Both the position numbers and the translations under genes were made by a program. Below, piece after piece: positions 63,446 through 64,000 of a stretch of DNA of 64,000 nucleotides. The notes beneath the pieces are model-generated. The model saw only the letters and a list, made by a program, of their open reading frames with translations, did not search any database and had not been told where the DNA came from. Source of the DNA: Thioclava sp. JE_KL1 (GTDB taxonomy: Bacteria; Pseudomonadota; Alphaproteobacteria; Rhodobacterales; Rhodobacteraceae); NCBI RefSeq assembly GCF_009296265.1, contig NZ_WBJS01000008.1, forward strand, positions 1 through 64,000, read 5' to 3'. Numbering within the stretch: the stretch's first letter is position 1; each line of letters begins with the position of its first letter.

Positions 63446-64000
63446 ATGTTCAAGAAAATCCTGATCGCCAACCGTGGCGAGATCGCTTGCCGCGTCATCA
63501 AGTCGGCGCAGAAGATGGGGATCAAGACGGTCGCCGTCTATTCCGATGCCGATGCGCAGGCGCTGCATGTCCAAATGGCCGACGAGGCGATCCATATCGG
63601 CCCGCCGCCCGCGAACCAATCCTATATCGTGATCGACAAGATCATGGATGCGATCCGTCAGTCGGGCGCCGAGGCGGTTCACCCGGGCTACGGTTTCCTG
63701 TCGGAAAACAAGAAGTTCGCCGAGGCGCTGGAAAAAGAGGGCGTCGCCTTCATCGGCCCGCCCTCGGGTGCGATCGAGGCGATGGGCGACAAGATCACCT
63801 CGAAGAAGCTCGCGAAAGAGGCGGGCGTGTCGACGGTGCCCGGCTATATGGGCCTGATCGCGGATGCCGACGAGGCGGTGAAGATCTCCGACGAGATCGG
63901 CTATCCGGTGATGATCAAGGCCTCCGCAGGTGGCGGCGGCAAGGGGATGCGTATCGCGTGGAATGCCGAAGAGGCGCGCGAGGGCTTCCAGTCGTCCAAG
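63446..64000 (+). CDS. pccA: Propionyl/acetyl-CoA carboxylase alpha subunit, biotin carboxylase N-terminus (3' truncated by window edge)
   Basis: 185 residues to the window edge: FKKILIANRGEIACRVIKSA, AVYSDADAQALHVQMADEA, HPGYGFLSEN, FIGPPSGAIEAMGDKI and the ATP-grasp loop IKASAGGGGKGMRIAW. This is the biotin carboxylase domain; the BCCP domain lies beyond the window. Together with PccB it carboxylates propionyl-CoA. AAGGGAAGGG precedes the ATG. Confidence 0.94.
   Translation, partial: MFKKILIANRGEIACRVIKSAQKMGIKTVAVYSDADAQALHVQMADEAIHIGPPPANQSYIVIDKIMDAIRQSGAEAVHPGYGFLSENKKFAEALEKEGVAFIGPPSGAIEAMGDKITSKKLAKEAGVSTVPGYMGLIADADEAVKISDEIGYPVMIKASAGGGGKGMRIAWNAEEAREGFQSSK

Overview
The window is high-GC chromosomal DNA from an alphaproteobacterium, most likely order Rhodobacterales (Paracoccaceae). 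The indications are a pccR regulator divergent from pccB with TTTGCAAA boxes between them, a choXWV transporter divergent from betIBA, many intergenic GGGATATTT-type sequences, and overlapping ATGA start/stop junctions. The genus cannot be fixed from this sequence alone.

Region 1 (1-19.2 kb) reads as an accessory stress and metabolism block. It starts with the reductase half of a flavohaemoglobin, followed by a CYP152-type peroxygenase P450, small stress-type proteins and a BON protein. A YghA-like short-chain dehydrogenase lies divergent from a long operon (4.37-10.8 kb). That operon encodes a TPP enzyme, a mandelate-racemase-type enolase-superfamily enzyme, a membrane protein, a gluconate-dehydrogenase-type small subunit and a GMC flavoprotein. 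An MFS carrier, a MscS channel with two dehydrogenases, an ExoD protein and several small membrane proteins follow. At least four genes here have perfect or near-perfect EcfG-type promoters (GGAAC-N16/17-CGTT), which suggests one general-stress regulon.

Region 2 (19.8-35.2 kb) looks mobile or mosaic. After an SLC13/RCK_C transporter come mobC, a relaxase with a second gene nested in another frame, and a 158-bp sequence that recurs 7,011 bp further on. Between the copies lie an unrecognised leading-region-type protein, a gene-free stretch with two GTTAC arrays around an AT-rich inverted repeat, and a complete cyoABCD quinol oxidase operon. After the second copy come a CoiA-like nuclease, a saccharopine-dehydrogenase/DUF4166 protein and a DCC protein. 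The region ends at tRNA-Gly(CCC).

Region 3 (35.4-48.7 kb) is ordinary chromosome: fasciclin, ASKHA/2Fe-2S corrinoid-activase-like protein, YmdB, a second SLC13/RCK_C transporter, YebC, FKBP, Stf0 sulfotransferase, transglutaminase, cupin, ArgP/ArgO and an EamA transporter. It is interrupted by a single GIY-YIG-type gene bounded by 16-bp direct repeats of the yebC terminator.

Region 4 (48.8-56.2 kb) is the choline uptake and glycine betaine synthesis locus. choX, an extra periplasmic gene, choW and choV import choline. BetA and BetB oxidise it to betaine under BetI, with a palindrome in the shared intergenic region.

Region 5 (56.2-64 kb) holds DoxX, a secreted nuclease and YdcH, then the propionyl-CoA carboxylase locus: pccR, pccB, a periplasmic protein, two related small lipoproteins, a hypothetical gene, a glycine-zipper lipoprotein and the start of pccA.
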